Below, one piece after another: positions 4,573 through 5,151 of a stretch of 5,151 bases of DNA; position 1 is the stretch's first letter; the number at the start of each line of letters is the position of its first letter. Origin of the DNA: Mucilaginibacter sp. (GTDB lineage Bacteria > Bacteroidota > Bacteroidia > Sphingobacteriales > Sphingobacteriaceae); NCBI GenBank assembly GCA_019235595.1, contig JAFAKI010000220.1, forward strand, positions 1 through 5,151, read 5' to 3'. A model generated the notes under the pieces. That model saw only the letters and a program-made list of their open reading frames with translations, did no database searches and was not told the DNA's origin. The translations under genes and the position numbers were made by a program.

Positions 4573-5151
4573 ATGTCTTCTATCCTCATCAAATCAGCCA
4601 CTATAGTAAATGAAAACAAACAATACGTTAGCGATCTTTTTGTGAAGGACGGGCTGATCGAGCGCATAGACAGCAACATTGATGTTCATGCTGATCAGGT
4701 GATCAATGCTGAGGGCCTGCATCTTTTCCCGGGTTGTATTGACGACCAGGTACACTTCCGTGAGCCGGGCTTAACACATAAAGCGGATATCCATTCTGAG
4801 TCGCGGGCAGCAGTAGCCGGTGGCATCACTTCCTTTATGGAAATGCCCAACACCGTGCCCAATACGCTGACCCAGGAATTACTTGAACAAAAGTATGATA
4901 TAGCCTCGCATAACTCTTTGGCTAACTACTCTTTCTTTATGGGTGCTTCGAACGACAATATCGAGGAAGTGCTTAAAACGAATACTCAAAATGTGTGCGG
5001 TATAAAAGTGTTCATGGGATCATCAACCGGCAACATGTTGGTGGATAATCCAACAACGCTGGAAAATATTTTCTCTAAATCGCCAATGCTGGTGGCTGTA
5101 CATTGCGAGGATGAAGCAACCATCAGAGCCAACCTGGCGCATTACAAAGAA
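4573..5151 (+). CDS. pyrC: Dihydroorotase, N-terminal part (runs off the edge)
   Basis: The first 193 codons are present without a stop; family members are around 420-450 aa. Dihydroorotase closes carbamoyl-aspartate to dihydroorotate in de novo pyrimidine synthesis in the cytoplasm. The sequence shows the amidohydrolase start strand (ILIKSATIVN, 4-13), the barrel entry FPGCIDDQVHFREPGLTHKA (52-71), GGITSFMEMPNT (83-94), the carboxylated-lysine segment GIKVFMGSSTGN with K145 (143-154), and AVHCEDE with metal ligand H177 (175-181). The usual HxH metal pair is QxH here (Q59, H61), with R63 of the substrate site kept. An in-frame stop at 4534-4536 limits alternative starts, and the ATG at 4573 gives the normal N-terminus. 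It is divergent from the broken methyltransferase gene. Related amidohydrolases such as allantoinase are less likely, given HFREPGLTHK and GSSTGN. Confidence 0.92.
   Translation, partial: MSSILIKSATIVNENKQYVSDLFVKDGLIERIDSNIDVHADQVINAEGLHLFPGCIDDQVHFREPGLTHKADIHSESRAAVAGGITSFMEMPNTVPNTLTQELLEQKYDIASHNSLANYSFFMGASNDNIEEVLKTNTQNVCGIKVFMGSSTGNMLVDNPTTLENIFSKSPMLVAVHCEDEATIRANLAHYKE

Overview
The window reads as chromosomal DNA of a non-flagellated Bacteroidetes bacterium, most likely Sphingobacteriaceae (Mucilaginibacter/Pedobacter type). The reasons are a clear GldC gliding-motility protein, an RhlE-type DEAD-box helicase with a short basic tail, TAnnTTTG-type promoter motifs, few Shine-Dalgarno sequences, and palindromic or TTCGAA-rich repeats in almost every intergenic gap. 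The genus is inference from style, not from a marker gene.

Layout, left to right. Positions 1-184 hold no credible gene, but on the minus strand they show a TATCTTTG promoter-like motif and a small hairpin followed by a T-run. Positions 185-2099 are a tightly packed minus-strand operon, transcribed right to left: an 88-aa three-helix membrane protein, gldC, a 145-aa four-helix membrane protein and cheR, with gaps of 4, 3 and 42 bases. Positions 2120-2256 hold a 137-bp imperfect palindrome between this operon and rhlE. rhlE (2315-3661, minus) is a complete 448-aa DEAD-box RNA helicase with a Pro-to-Leu change in motif Ib. A degenerate 8-bp tandem repeat (3680-3727) separates it from an isoprenylcysteine-methyltransferase-like gene (3732-4411, minus), which is broken by a net +2 shift at a GGGGCCC tract. 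A divergent intergenic region (4412-4572) contains a 33-bp inverted repeat enclosing a well-formed promoter and a 15-bp direct repeat of period 30. Finally the first 193 codons of a dihydroorotase (pyrC, plus strand) run off the right edge; its first HxH metal histidine is Gln.

The genes do not form one pathway. The gldC-cheR operon joins a gliding accessory protein, a chemotaxis-type methyltransferase and two unknown small membrane proteins, which hints at a surface-motility or signalling link. rhlE and pyrC are housekeeping genes. I see no CRISPR, defence island, transposase or phage gene. The items most worth a second look are the repeat-enclosed pyrC promoter, the frameshift, the QxH dihydroorotase motif and the gldC-cheR operon with its unknown membrane proteins.
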